DNA from: Heterodera schachtii
Taxonomy: Eukaryota; Nematoda; Chromadorea; Rhabditida; Heteroderidae
Direction of reading: 5' to 3'
DNA length: 64,000 nucleotides
Assembly (NCBI GenBank): GCA_023374025.1
Contig: SIJG01000007.1
Span: forward strand, 291,852 to 355,851
Shown here piece by piece: positions 36,409 through 48,500 of the stretch. Each line of letters starts with the position of its first letter. Position 1 is the stretch's first letter. The notes beneath the pieces were generated by a model. The model was not told where the DNA came from. It ran no database searches and was given only the letters and a program-made list of their open reading frames with translations. The translations under genes and the position numbers were made by a program.

Positions 36409-37534
36409 GTCGGATTTTTGTCGGACCCAAAAAGTTGGAAAGTGCGCGAGGAATAAAAACAGAAATTTATCCACCACCCAATTAATCAAAGCAAATTAAT
36501 GAGAAATGATCCCAACTATTTTTGGTTACATCGCCGATGATTGTGAGTACATAATGAATGTGATTAAGTGATGACGCATCTGATCGCTGATCAAAAAGTG
36601 ATCGAATTATTTAAAAAAATGCCCAAAAATACTGTGGCAAATATTTAGTGCCATTTTGCGTGCCGAAAATTGAACTAAACAAAAATTTGAGCTTCTCTTA
36701 GATAGGCTCATTATCTCAATACTGTAATAATTTACAGTTAGTTATTATTTAAATATTTTTTTATTATAATTTATCTATATCGGAAAATAGTTTTATAATT
36801 TTGAATTAAAGCTAAAATTAACAGTTAAATATTAATTTTACAGATTTTAAAATAAAACAAAATTATAATATTTTTCAAAATTGAATTTTTACTTTTATAG
36901 ATTTTAAATTAAAGCTTAATTATTATTTAAATATTAAAATTTATTTATTTCAGTAAATCTTCTACAGAATTAAATTAAAACTAAATTATTATTTAAATAT
37001 TTTGTAAAAATTTAGTTTTATTTGGTTAAATACTTTTGCATATTTTAAAATTCGGTTTGTACCCTAAAATACAGAAAACCTTGTACCCAATACATAAAGA
37101 AAAAGTTAATAGTCCGAGAAATCAATTGATGGATGTCGAGAATGGACTCAAAAATAGGAGAAAAGCGAATTTGTCAGAATATTATCGACAAAGAAAATTC
37201 AAAAGGGTCAATAATAATTGCCTTAATTTGGACGCAATGAGTCAATGGGTAATTAACAAAGTTAATTAACTAATTAACAGACGAATTTGGCGAAGACAGA
37301 AAAAGTTCGCGACCAATTTTTGAGGTGCAAATCGATCGTCGGTTCGAAAAACGAGCGTAAATGTTATCATATTTTTAATTATTATTATCAGCGGTAATTT
37401 AGGAAACAAAAAAAAGGAGAAAAGGGAAAATATTATTCCGAGGTCCCCAGACTCCCAAAAATCACATAAAAACAACTTTTATAGGTTTTCTTAAGTGTTG
37501 AAAATGACTAAACCATCAACAAACAAAAAAAACC

Positions 37535-37915
37535 GGACCGGCTCAGTTCGGCCCCGCACGGTTCGGCCCCAGCCCAGTTTTTGTTCTATAACTTTTTTCT
37601 TTGTCAACCAAATCCAACAATCTTGGTGTCATTCGAAAGCGCTTTACCTACTCTATTAGCCTTACAAAAAGCAAAAAAATTTTCAACCCTGGAAAAAATT
37701 TATGATGAAAAAACTTCGAAAATATTGATTTTTTTTAGTTTTCATGTTATAACTTTTTTGATATTTGTCTAATTGTCAAGCAATAGCTTAGAAAAAGCTT
37801 CTAAATACATTAAGCTTTCGAATGATACCAAGATTGTTGGATTTGATTGACAAAGAAAAAAGTTATAATCAAAAAATTGGCTGGGGCCGAACCGTGCGGG
37901 GCCGAACTGAGGTAG
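37535..37915. repeat. Palindromic repeat with GGCCCCGCACGGTTCGGCCCC ends
   Basis: The left arm contains TCAGTTCGGCCCCGCACGGT, AACTTTTTTCTTTGTCAACC and CCAACAATCTTGGT. The right arm contains their complements ending GTGCGGGGCCGAACTGA. The arms are about 120 bp each around a central AT-rich stretch. Confidence 0.75.
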
Positions 37916-38801
37916 ACCGAAAAAAACTAGGGCCCGGCACGGGACGGGACTCCGTGCGGGATTTTGCGGGATTCCAGTCCGCACTCACGCATTTTTGGAA
38001 ATAGCGGGATTAAAATCCCGCGGGATCCTGTCCCGCAAAAAAAATCAAAATTCCAATTTTGTTGCAAAAGCCGGGATTTTTTCAATCTTACAGACCCAAG
38101 GAAAATTATTAATTTTGACGAGTGCCATTGAAAATTTCAATTTTTGGGTAAATATCATTCTGAGGAGATAAAAGACTCAAAATTGCTCAATAACACTTTT
38201 ATAGGTTTGGACAATTAAAGCATTTGAAAAGGTAAAACCCGTCAAAATCGGAAATTGAATTTTGGGTAATACGGGAGAATTGGTGTCCCGGCGAAAAATA
38301 AATTTAAAAATTTTCTTTTCGACTTTTCTAGTGTAAAAAAATACGCTGATTACGGATCTGGGTTCAGAATTCGAAAAAGCATTGATTTTGTCTATGATTT
38401 TTCATCAAATACTTGTTTTTTAAAAATAAATTTTCATCTAAGAAAAACATGAAAACATGCATTCTGGGCTTTTCGGTATCGCTGCTGATCACGAATCTGA
38501 CATTAATTTTGACCAATTTCGAAGCCCAAACCCGAACTCGGACAAAAAGTCGAAAATTCAAAATTGATTTTTATGTGTGCGAATTTTGACTTTCGACTTT
38601 TGTTCGAGTTCGTGTCTGGGATTCAAAATTGGTCAAAATTAATGTCAGGTTCGTGATCAGCGACCCAGAAAACCTCCATAAATATATTTTAACGACCTTT
38701 AGAAAAGAAAAATTTTCAATTAATTTTTCGCCGGGACACCAATTCTCCAGTATTACCGAATTTTGCATATTGCGCTAAAAATGAAGGCAAAACGTGCGGA
38801 C

Positions 38802-38925
38802 CAGGGATGGCATTCCGAGGCCCCAAAAATTCTCGGAAATCGGAATTCCGGGGGTCCAAAATTTTTCGGAAATCGGAATTCCGAGGCCCAAAAATGTCGG
38901 AAATCGGAATTCCGTGCCATCCCTG
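38802..38925. mobile_element. 124-bp miniature hAT element
   Basis: Perfect 8-bp duplications GTGCGGAC (38794-38801 and 38926-38933) flank ends CAGGGATGGCA and TGCCATCCCTG. The interior holds three copies of a CGGAAATCGGAATTCCG unit. CAGGG ends are typical of hAT elements. Confidence 0.88.
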
Positions 38926-39516
38926 GTGCGGACTTCTTCCAGAGTCTCGCCTCACCTACTGCTGATGGCTGCCGTAATCGTGTGCGCCGGTTTTAAACGC
39001 AATTTGGCAAAATAATTCAATTTTCGAATTTTAACGCTACTTTTTAACACAAAAGTACCATACACTCGGTGGTTTTCACGGTCACTACGGTAATATTAAT
39101 AGCTAAATGTGAACAAATAAATGCCCTAAGTATTTAAATTCGCGCACAGCTATTTTATCAAAAAAGTAACATCAACAATAACAAAGGGAAAATACATACC
39201 TAGGTATGTAAAATAATGAATGAAAAATAATTCAAAATGATTTTTATAAATAATTTTTAATGGTTGACAAAATGAATAAATTATGAAAAATAAACTACAT
39301 AATTCAAAATGATCAACAACAACAACAACAAAACAAAATAAAACCAGGCATTTTCAAAAACCGTAACGAACAGAGAAAGAATGGAAAAAAAAGTAGAGAG
39401 ATGATAAAAAAAAACACCGAAAAATGAAAAAATAACAAAATGATTGAAGAAAAAAACAAACAAACAAAAACTGATCAGTCAGTAGTGATCAATGGGAGGA
39501 CCAAATGAATATTCAT

Positions 39517-42500
39517 TTAGCAATGTTCGCACAGAATCAACTGCAACAGGGCCATGCGCACGTACAGCCCGTAGCGCATCTGTTGGAAATAGACAGCGCG
39601 CCGGTCCATGTCCAACTCCGTGCTCAGCTCCTCGTTGCGCGGCAATGGGTGCATGATGATGGGCGTGGGCTGGTGCGGACGCCAGGCCAACACTGATTAA
39701 TGGGCGAAAACATTACGCCAAGAAATTGTTTTTGTATATTCTTTGTCATTTACATTACAATAATGTCTCATTGTCAGGGGTTTATGCACTATCCCGAGAG
39801 AGGGCATTTGGGGGTACGTATATATGTGTACCATGGATATAGAGCGGATTAAGAAAAAATTTTTTAAGAGAATCGGAAATTGGATCCGTCCGTGGTGAGT
39901 ACACCGCCAAAAAGTCGCCTGCCGAAACGTCGCCGAGACAAAACATCACCGCAAAAATATTAAAATTTCAAGAAAAACTTGGAGGGTGGGGGGGAGGGTC
40001 GAGGGGGGTCAACTAAAATTTTTGCGGAGGAGGCTGGAGAGTAGGGGGTCAAGGGGGGAGGGGGTCAACCAAAATTTTTGCGAAGGGGGTTGGAGAGTGG
40101 GGGAATTGAGGGGGAGGAGGGGTCACGAATTTAAAAAAAAATTTTGCGGCAAGGTTTTGTCCCTGCGACGTTCCGGCTTACAGCGGCGACGTTTCGGCGG
40201 CGACATTTTGTACTGCTCCCATCCGTAGCAATGGCCTACAACAATTGGGAATCGGCATGATGACACAAGGAAAATATCGAAAACCGAAACCCGGATGGGT
40301 CTATCTATAATCCTGGCACGAAAGATGTAAAAAATCATGGAGAATTTTTTCAAAATTTTTTTGGGCACATTTTGGGATTTGTCTGACTTTTGATCGAGCT
40401 TTCGGGTCCCAAATTTGTCTTAATTCTCACCTTGGTCCCGGCAACAAGCATTCAACACCTTTGGCGTTAACACAAATGTGCCACGGACAGCCTCATAGTC
40501 CGCAACATTGGCGAACCGTTCGCGCTGAATTCGTGTCATGTAAATGACGTCAACCCCACGAATGCCCTCCTCCAATGAAGTGAACTCGCGCTGAAAAACA
40601 AACAGCATAAATACGATATAATTATTGAACAAATTGAGGTGCGCACGCACCTGCACAATTTGGTTGCCATGCCCGTTGTCCTCCACGTACTGCTTGACAT
40701 AGTCGGGCATGCCAAGCCCAGGCGGTGACACATAGTGCAGCGTGATCTTGCGGTACAGCGACAAAAGTTTGGCCAACGAATGCACTGGAAAATAAATGGG
40801 GATGGGGTTTAGTAAGAAGGCGCGACTAGAAAACAGAACAGGAATCCAATATCAGAAAACGGGATCCAAGACTAATTGTAAGAAAAATTGGTTTTCGGAA
40901 TTGGAAGAACATTTACGCCAGGGATGGCACGGAATTCCAATTTCCGAAAATTTTTGGGGCCTCGGAATGCCATCCCTGCTTTATGCCGTTTAAAATGAAA
41001 AAACCACAAATTTAAATACCATTTTTGGGCATAGGCGCCAAGGTATCTGTCTGTCTGCACATGAAAAATGCCAAAAAATGAAAACTTTTTTCAATTTTTC
41101 CCCAATTTTTTCGTGCATCTTATTGTTAATACAGGGGGCCACCAAACCCGCTGTCTCACCCCCCTTGGTTATTCCCCTCCCCTCTCACCTGTCCGTCCGT
41201 TGCGCAAGTCGCCCACCATGGCCACCGTTTTCTCATGGACGCTGGACAACTTCTGCTTGATGGTCTGCAAGTCCAACAGTGCCTGGGTCGGATGCTCGCC
41301 ACTGCCGTCGCCCGCGTTGACAATTGGCACGCCGCACGAAACGGTGGAGGCGCGACGGGCGGAGCCGCACTCGGGGTGACGCAGCACAATCACATCGGTG
41401 CACTGGTGGCAACGCGTGATGATTGTATCTGTGTGGGGAGAGAGGTGTGAGATTTTTTTTCACATGGCACAGGATTTAAACGCATTTCGGCATTTTTTTT
41501 AAATGAAAATTCAGGCAAAATGCGCAATTTTTATTTTTCAAAAATTGTGGTAAAAAGTTTAAAAAATATCCATTTTTGATACAAAATCTACCAAAAATGA
41601 ACATAAATTCGGAGAAATTTTCTCAAAATCTATGTTTATCACAAGTGATCAGAATTTTGATATATAAAATGATCAGGTCAACTATATATTTAACTAAGAA
41701 TGATAAAAAATTGGTAAAATTTAGAAAATTTCGCATTTAGGCATTTTTTTTACATCCATTGCATTATCAAAAACAGAGGGGAGAATCAGCAGATCAGCAC
41801 TTATTAATTTGGTCTGATCGTTAAAAAAAAAAAGTTTAGAAAATCCCAAAAGTTTTAAAATACAATAAGAATTTTAAAAAAAATGTTTGATCATTTTTTT
41901 TAAATTTTGAAATAGGCTATTTTCACCCTCCAACGTTTCGCCCTTCTTCACGGATGAGTGTTCCGCGTTGAACACGGACACCGTGCCGCCCAGCAAACGC
42001 ATTGCATCGTCAAAGGAACACATTGTACGCGTGGACGGCTCAAAGAACAGCAAACTGACGCTGAAGTCGCGCAACGGGAAACCAAACGCGGACGGGTGGA
42101 GGCGTTCAACGCCGTCCGCGCCCGCCATTTTGACCGCCACCTCCTCAAAGTGCTTGGCCAGCTTCAACACCTGCTCCACCGTCTCCTTGTCAAACTGTTC
42201 CACGCACAAAATGTTCTGGCCGTACAGCCGACTTGGCCCCACAACGCTGGTCCGGTCGGGACTGAGCTCGGGCGAAATGCGTTGCTGTTGGTGCTGCCGC
42301 AATGAGTCGTGCCGTTTTATGGTAGTGCCACCGCCACCGGTGCCCGCTGTCACCGCCGCCACCCCTCTTTTCTTGCCGCCGCCAATGCCGGCGCCGTCAG
42401 TTTTCTTTGCTGCTGCCGTTTTCAATTCAGCTGCTGGCGACGGCGATGGCAAATTTGTGGCGGTGGCCGCCATGGCGCCGGGCAACAGTCGCACGTTGTG

Positions 42501-45500
42501 GCCAAAGCCGGGCCCAACCAGGAATTGGCCCTCGTCATACACGCGCTGGCCCCGGATGACCACGGTGCACACGCGGCCACGCGCTGGAAGCCCAGCAAAC
42601 GGTGTCCACCCAGCTTTGCTCCAGCCACCGCTCTCCGGGATTGTCCACACTTCGTTCATTTCCACCTGGGAATTTGATACATTATTAAATTAATTTTTTC
42701 ATTCGTGAATTTATTTCGCCCAGGGGTCATCCATCGTTCTCCCACGTCCTTTAGTTTTCAAAAAATCAGATTTCCCAAAAGTTAAATGTTTTTTTTCGCT
42801 AGAATTTTTAAAAACAAAGAAAAAAAAAGTAAAAGAAGTAAGGTTTTCAGAAAGCATTTCTATTGTTTTCTGAAATAAATTTTTTTTTACCGGAATTTTA
42901 CGCAAGAAAAAATATTTCCAATTTTGGTGCCAAAATTCACAAAGTTTTCGCTGATCATTTTTTAAAAAGGTTACTACGACTTTAGCATATTATGAATTTT
43001 AAAAATTTAATCATTTTTATTGATTTTTCGAAACTTTGATCGATTTTTTCTGACTGATCATTTTAGGGGCCGGAGCAAAAAAAAAAAAAAAATCCGATAA
43101 AAATGATTTAAAACAAAGGTGAATCGAAATTTAAAGTTCGGCATGTGCCCTTGTTAGTCCATCCACAACTCACCTCAATGTAAGTGTCGGGCTGCTCGGG
43201 TAGGCCAAAAATGCGTCGTGGATTGTCATGCAGTTTTTCAACAAGTTGCTGCATGGTCAGCCGACCGTCCGCCACCGCTTGGAGCAGTAATGGGAGCATA
43301 AATTCAATGCCAGGGAAGCCGGGCGGCGGATTGTCCGAACATTTTTCCGCACGCGTATGGGGGGCTAAAGCAAAATAAAATATTGATATAATGGTGATGC
43401 AAAAAGGGTAGCATAATCCCAATAAATTCAACTTCATTAATCGGTAGAAATTGGATAATTACCTATATTACAAACTTAAAAAGTTTTGATGAAAAATATT
43501 AGAATTTTTTTTTTGAAAATTTCAGGGAAAAAATTTACAAAATTTTAGCGATTTTTAGAAAATATTTACCGCTAAAATTTTGATAATTTTTTTTCTTAAA
43601 ATTTTCTTGTAAATTTGTTTTTTGAATTTTTATTTTAAAATTTCTAATTTAGAAAGGAAAAGTTTTTGAAATTTTCAAATTTCAAAAAAAAAGTTGGAAA
43701 GGAAAAGATCGAAACAACTACAATACAAACAACTACCGTGGTCAGTCGCGAAACAGTCAATGTCGTCAATGTGTCGCCACAGCGCTTCGCAGTCCGTCCG
43801 CGCGGTGGCCAGCCGGGGCCGCACTTCGCGCATGCCCTCCGGCAAGTCGTCAGCCGTGAAGAACAGGTGGTGCGGGCACACCTCGCACGTCACGCCCGGC
43901 TGTCCGTTACGGCGCGCGGCACGGATCAGCGCAATTTCCTCGGCGCGTGCCACGTGCGCAACGTGCACTCGGCGCTCGCACAGGCGGGCAGCAAAGAGGA
44001 GTGCTGCCAGTGTTTGGCCTTCAGCGTGCACAACAATTGGACGATGGGCAGGGAAATGGTGCAGGTGTTCCATCCATTGTTCCACGGAGTTGAGACGGAG
44101 TGCGGCAAATGTTTCGTTCAGATACATCTTGAAAAATGGGGGGGGGGATTAATTGGAGAATAATGTACGGTGTTTTTTACCGAATTTTTTTTTGTAAAAA
44201 TAAAAAATAATAATAATTTTGTGCTGTAATGGAACAATTTGGTTTTTTCATTGTTAAATTTATTCTATATTTATGATAAAAAAGCAAAATATTTGTTTTC
44301 ACTTTTTAGTTTCATTTGAATTAATTGTTGGCCTTTTTTCTTTGCCATGATTTTTTTTTAATTTTAATTTTCTATTTTAAAGGGATTCGTATTTGTAGAG
44401 AATTTGGTCAATACTCAATAATATTGGTAATAGATTGACTGGTCCACTCATAAAATGTTAGAATTTTTTATTAGTATTTATTTATCAATTTTACTCACTT
44501 TCAAACCCGCGCATTTCGGCCCAAGCGTTGGGCCAAGTGCCACATTTTGCTCGGTTGCCCCCATGTACAAAGCGTAGTCACAGAGTGCAGCACGGGCAGC
44601 CAATTGTTCAACGACGGCAAAGCTTTGTTCATCGACGAGCGGTGGTTGAGTGTTGGGCATGGCGAGGACCTGGGCAAAAAAATAAAATTAAGTCACAAAT
44701 TTAAAATTCTCAATTTAAAATGTTTTTTTTTTGTAAATTTTTCAGCAATTCTTTGGAAAAATTTTTTGAAAAAACTTAGGCATCATAAAATTTTAAAAAA
44801 TCGCTGTAAAAGTTAAAAAATTTTCATGAATTTTTAAGAATAAATTTTTTTTTAATTCACCATCGTAACGCCTCCGGCAACAGCTGCCCGTGTCCCGCTT
44901 TGCCACGTCTCTTTGTGCTCGCCGCCCGGCTCGCGCATGTGCACATGGACATCGATGAGGCCGGGTAGACGGACCAACGACTCGGCGGACAAACAGTCGA
45001 CACTGGCATCCATCGGAGGCAAACGGGCGGCACCGTTGATGTTGGCATTGTTGTCGTTGGCAAGGATGGGATGTTCCACTTGGTAAAGTTCAAAAAGTGC
45101 CTGCAAAATGGAGGGGGGGGGGGGGATTTATCAAAAATGGCCAATTTTAGGGGGCTTTAGAATACTAATTTTTAATTTACCCCTCATCCATGACCAAAAA
45201 GAAAATGCTACCGTAATGAACAGCTTGGCACACTTGATGTCCGTGATCAACGGGATGCCGTTGTCAATTGCCATCCGCCGTGTATTGTAGCCATGGGTAC
45301 GGTAGGCGCCGGGACGGTACGCGCCGCTGCCACGGATTGGCAAAATGATCTACAAAAAACCAAATCATAATTTTAAAATACCAAACCCCAGACAGCCCAC
45401 CATGAAATCGATGATTTTCTTCTCCACAAATTCGGCCACCGTATTCATTTTGGCACCGTACATATGGTAATTGTCCTTCTCCTCAAATGGCCATTCCAAA

Positions 45501-48500
45501 TTCTTTATCTGTAAAAAATGGGAAATTTTTAATTATTTTGTCGCCCTCCCCCTCACTCGAATGTTGTTTTCGGAGGCGTAATAATCGGCGGTGCCTTTGC
45601 TGCCGTACAGTGTGAAGCCAAGTCGGTCCAACATGCGCACACTCTCCAACATTTCGGCCCGTTGTTTGTAGCCAATGGAGAGGAAAATGACCCGTTTTGG
45701 CAGCTGGAAACCGGTGGAGAGGAGTGCCTTCAGATAGGCCTAAAACGGGGGAAAATGAAAAAAAATATATAAATTGTATTTAAAAAAAAAAAACTAAAAT
45801 TTTGGTGTTTCAAAGTTGTCACACCGTCCGCTTCCCATTGAAAACTTCTAGGGTTTTTTTCTAGCATAATTTAGGCGCTAAAATAAGAAGGTAATTCTAC
45901 AATTTTGATTTGTTATTCACGCAAACAAATTGTTAGGAGATAAAGGTAAAGCCGAGTTTCGACTTGTTTAAAATTATCATTGGAAAAATTTTAGAAAAAA
46001 AAATTCAGATGAGGGGTGGGGGAGTGACCAAACCTAAAATATAAAATTTTTGCACCTCTCTCCGAGTGCGGCCGAAACAAGCAACCTCGCCTAAAATTGA
46101 ATTAAAACTTGGCCTCATTAAAATGAAAATAATATTCACCGGTGGACAGCATCTCCACCCCCATCACAACATCAGCACCGGTGAGACGAGAAAATGAAAA
46201 TTGGGGGACCTAAAAAAGAAATTGGAACCATGGAAAATAAACATAAAAAAAAACTTGGCAAAAAAATACTCACTTTGACTCCCACTTTGTTGTTGGACTG
46301 CTCAGGACGGGTGAAGGATTGGATGAATTTGGTTGGCTCTTGCGTCCACATCATTGCCCGGGTGGCCAACGCCACGAAATCGATGTCCAACGTTTTGGAG
46401 ATGAACGGGAAACTGCGTGACACTCTGAAATCATCACCAAGCAATTATAAAGTAAGGAATTCTCGGTATTAGGTGTCGTAATACAAAAAATGCAATTTTC
46501 TTAACAAATAGCATTAAAATTCCCAAAAAGAAAAAAAAAATTAATTTCCCGGCAAAATTAACGCAATTTTGTCATTTTTTTGAAACTTTGACCCGTCATT
46601 TTTTGACAAAAACCGAGCCTATTTTTTCCCGGGGACAAATTTTTTTAAAAATAACTGGAGAAAATAGTTGACCAAAAAGTCATTAGATTCCCCATTCAAA
46701 ATTGTTTCTAACTACGGCCTGAAATATTCACCGGTGTATGAACTCGTACATTTTTTAAAGTATTTGCCCAAAGTACGAGTTATTTGTTATTGACCAACTC
46801 TTTCATTCATTCATCATCAGCACTCACCGCAAATTGCACTCAATGACGAACAGTTTGTCATCCTTTGCGATCAGTTGCAAATTGAACGGCCCGGTGACGT
46901 TGAAACGTCGCGCAATGTGACGAATAATTTCATGAATTTTTCGAGTGGTGAAAGCGTTCAGGTCTTGGGGCGGTGTTATCAGTGTGGCATCGCCCGAATG
47001 AATGCCTTAAAAATAATTGAGAAAATTTGTTCGAATTTAGGGCGGTTTTTAAAATTTAATGTGCCGACCACCGACCCGCATTCTCAACATGTTCAGAGAT
47101 GGCACTGACCAACACACGGCCCCCAATTGCCACCGCGTCGACATCAATTTCTTTGGCATTTTCAATGAATTTGGACACAACCACCTAAACGCAACTGAAA
47201 ATATTAAATTTGTTGAAAAATTATAAAGGAAATTCTCCCATACTTAAAATGAAAAAAAAAAAAAAATCCCGACTGACCGGCTTGTCACGTGCCACCAACG
47301 CAGCTTCAGAGAGAAAATTGCTCAAGTCCTCCTCATTGTGCGCTACCTTTAAATATAAAAAGTTTTGAACTTGAACGAATCGCGATCCGTTATTTTTCTC
47401 GTCCCCGAATAACGAGGTTTTTTTTAATATCGTCGGAGGGTCCATTTTTAATTAAAAAAAAAAATTCCTTCGTTTTAGAACCCATACTTTCATCGCAGCA
47501 CCGCTCAACACGTAGGAAGGCCGAATCAGGCACGGATAGCCGCCCACCTCGGCAGCGCATTGGCCGACCGCCTCCTCCACGGATTTGGCATTTTTCCATT
47601 TGGGCTTAATTTTGAACAGTTAAAGCGCTAAAAATAACATAGTTTAGATTTTGGATCGCATTTTTCAACCATTTGTTCCGCAGTTGTAGAATTTTTTTTA
47701 TACGAAAATTTAATGAATTTTTTCGGTTTTCTTAGCGATTTTTCTAAATTTTTATAAAAAATGAATGATGAACCTGCGAAATGTCCAACTCGTCAAGTGC
47801 CCGACTGAACTGGAAGCGGTCCTCCGCCTCGTCCACAAATTTGGGCGGCGTGCCAAACACTTTGATTGGCACCGTCAGATTTGGCGATGCCAACTGAAGA
47901 GACAGCGCAATGTTGTTGGCCGCTTGGCCACCAAATGCCAAAATGATGCCGTTGGGATGCTCATTTTCGTAAATGCCGGACACAACCTCGAGCGAAATTT
48001 CCTGGAAATTTTTTTTTTAGAATTTTGGAATGATTACCCCCCCCCCCTCCTGCGCCCTACTTCAAAGTACAGTCGGTCACACATATCGTAATCGGTGGAC
48101 ACCGTCTCCGGGTTGCAATTGATCATCACGGTTTTAAAGCCCAACCGCTTCAACTCCTGCACACAACCGACAGCGCAAGCATCAAACTCCACCTAAAAGG
48201 TTGAAATCCTTGAAATTTTTTTTATTTTTGAGTCTTTAAAGGAAGGAGCATGACTCCCATTACTGTTTTTTTTATGTGATATGGTTGAATACACCACTTT
48301 ATAAATGTTTGATGGGGTTCTCAATTTACAAAAAAAAAAATTTAAAATTTCAAAAAAAAAGAAATCACATTTTTGTATTTTAATGGCCAATTTTTTCGGT
48401 TTGTATCGAATTTAAAATCCATTTTTTTTTTTTGGTATAACCAAGCCATACAATTAAATGGTTTTTTTTAATCTCAAAAAGCTAATGAGTTATCGAACCG

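Larger units (their letters stand above)
34181..39516. other. Repeat-rich intergenic region between STAT and CAD
   Basis: Both neighbours lie on the minus strand, so the 34-36 kb part is the likely STAT promoter. Visible items are a strong GC-rich hairpin (34906-34950), two CACGTG E-box hexamers (near 35486 and 35526), a 32-bp minisatellite (36024-36408), a palindromic repeat (37535-37915), a diverged GGGATT-rich repeat (37920-38045), an inverted dispersed repeat (38340-38690) and a miniature hAT element (38802-38925). A small plus-strand reading frame at 37036-37269 has no recognisable product. Confidence 0.5.

Noticed and set aside
36016..36489. Long minus-strand reading frames encoding Ser/Lys/Asn-rich repeats
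   Set aside because: They come from the 32-bp minisatellite read in three frames; there are no splice partners or start context.
37036..37269. 77-codon plus-strand frame
   Set aside because: Basic, unrecognisable product in AT-rich DNA without splice partners. It is possible as a small gene but not supported.
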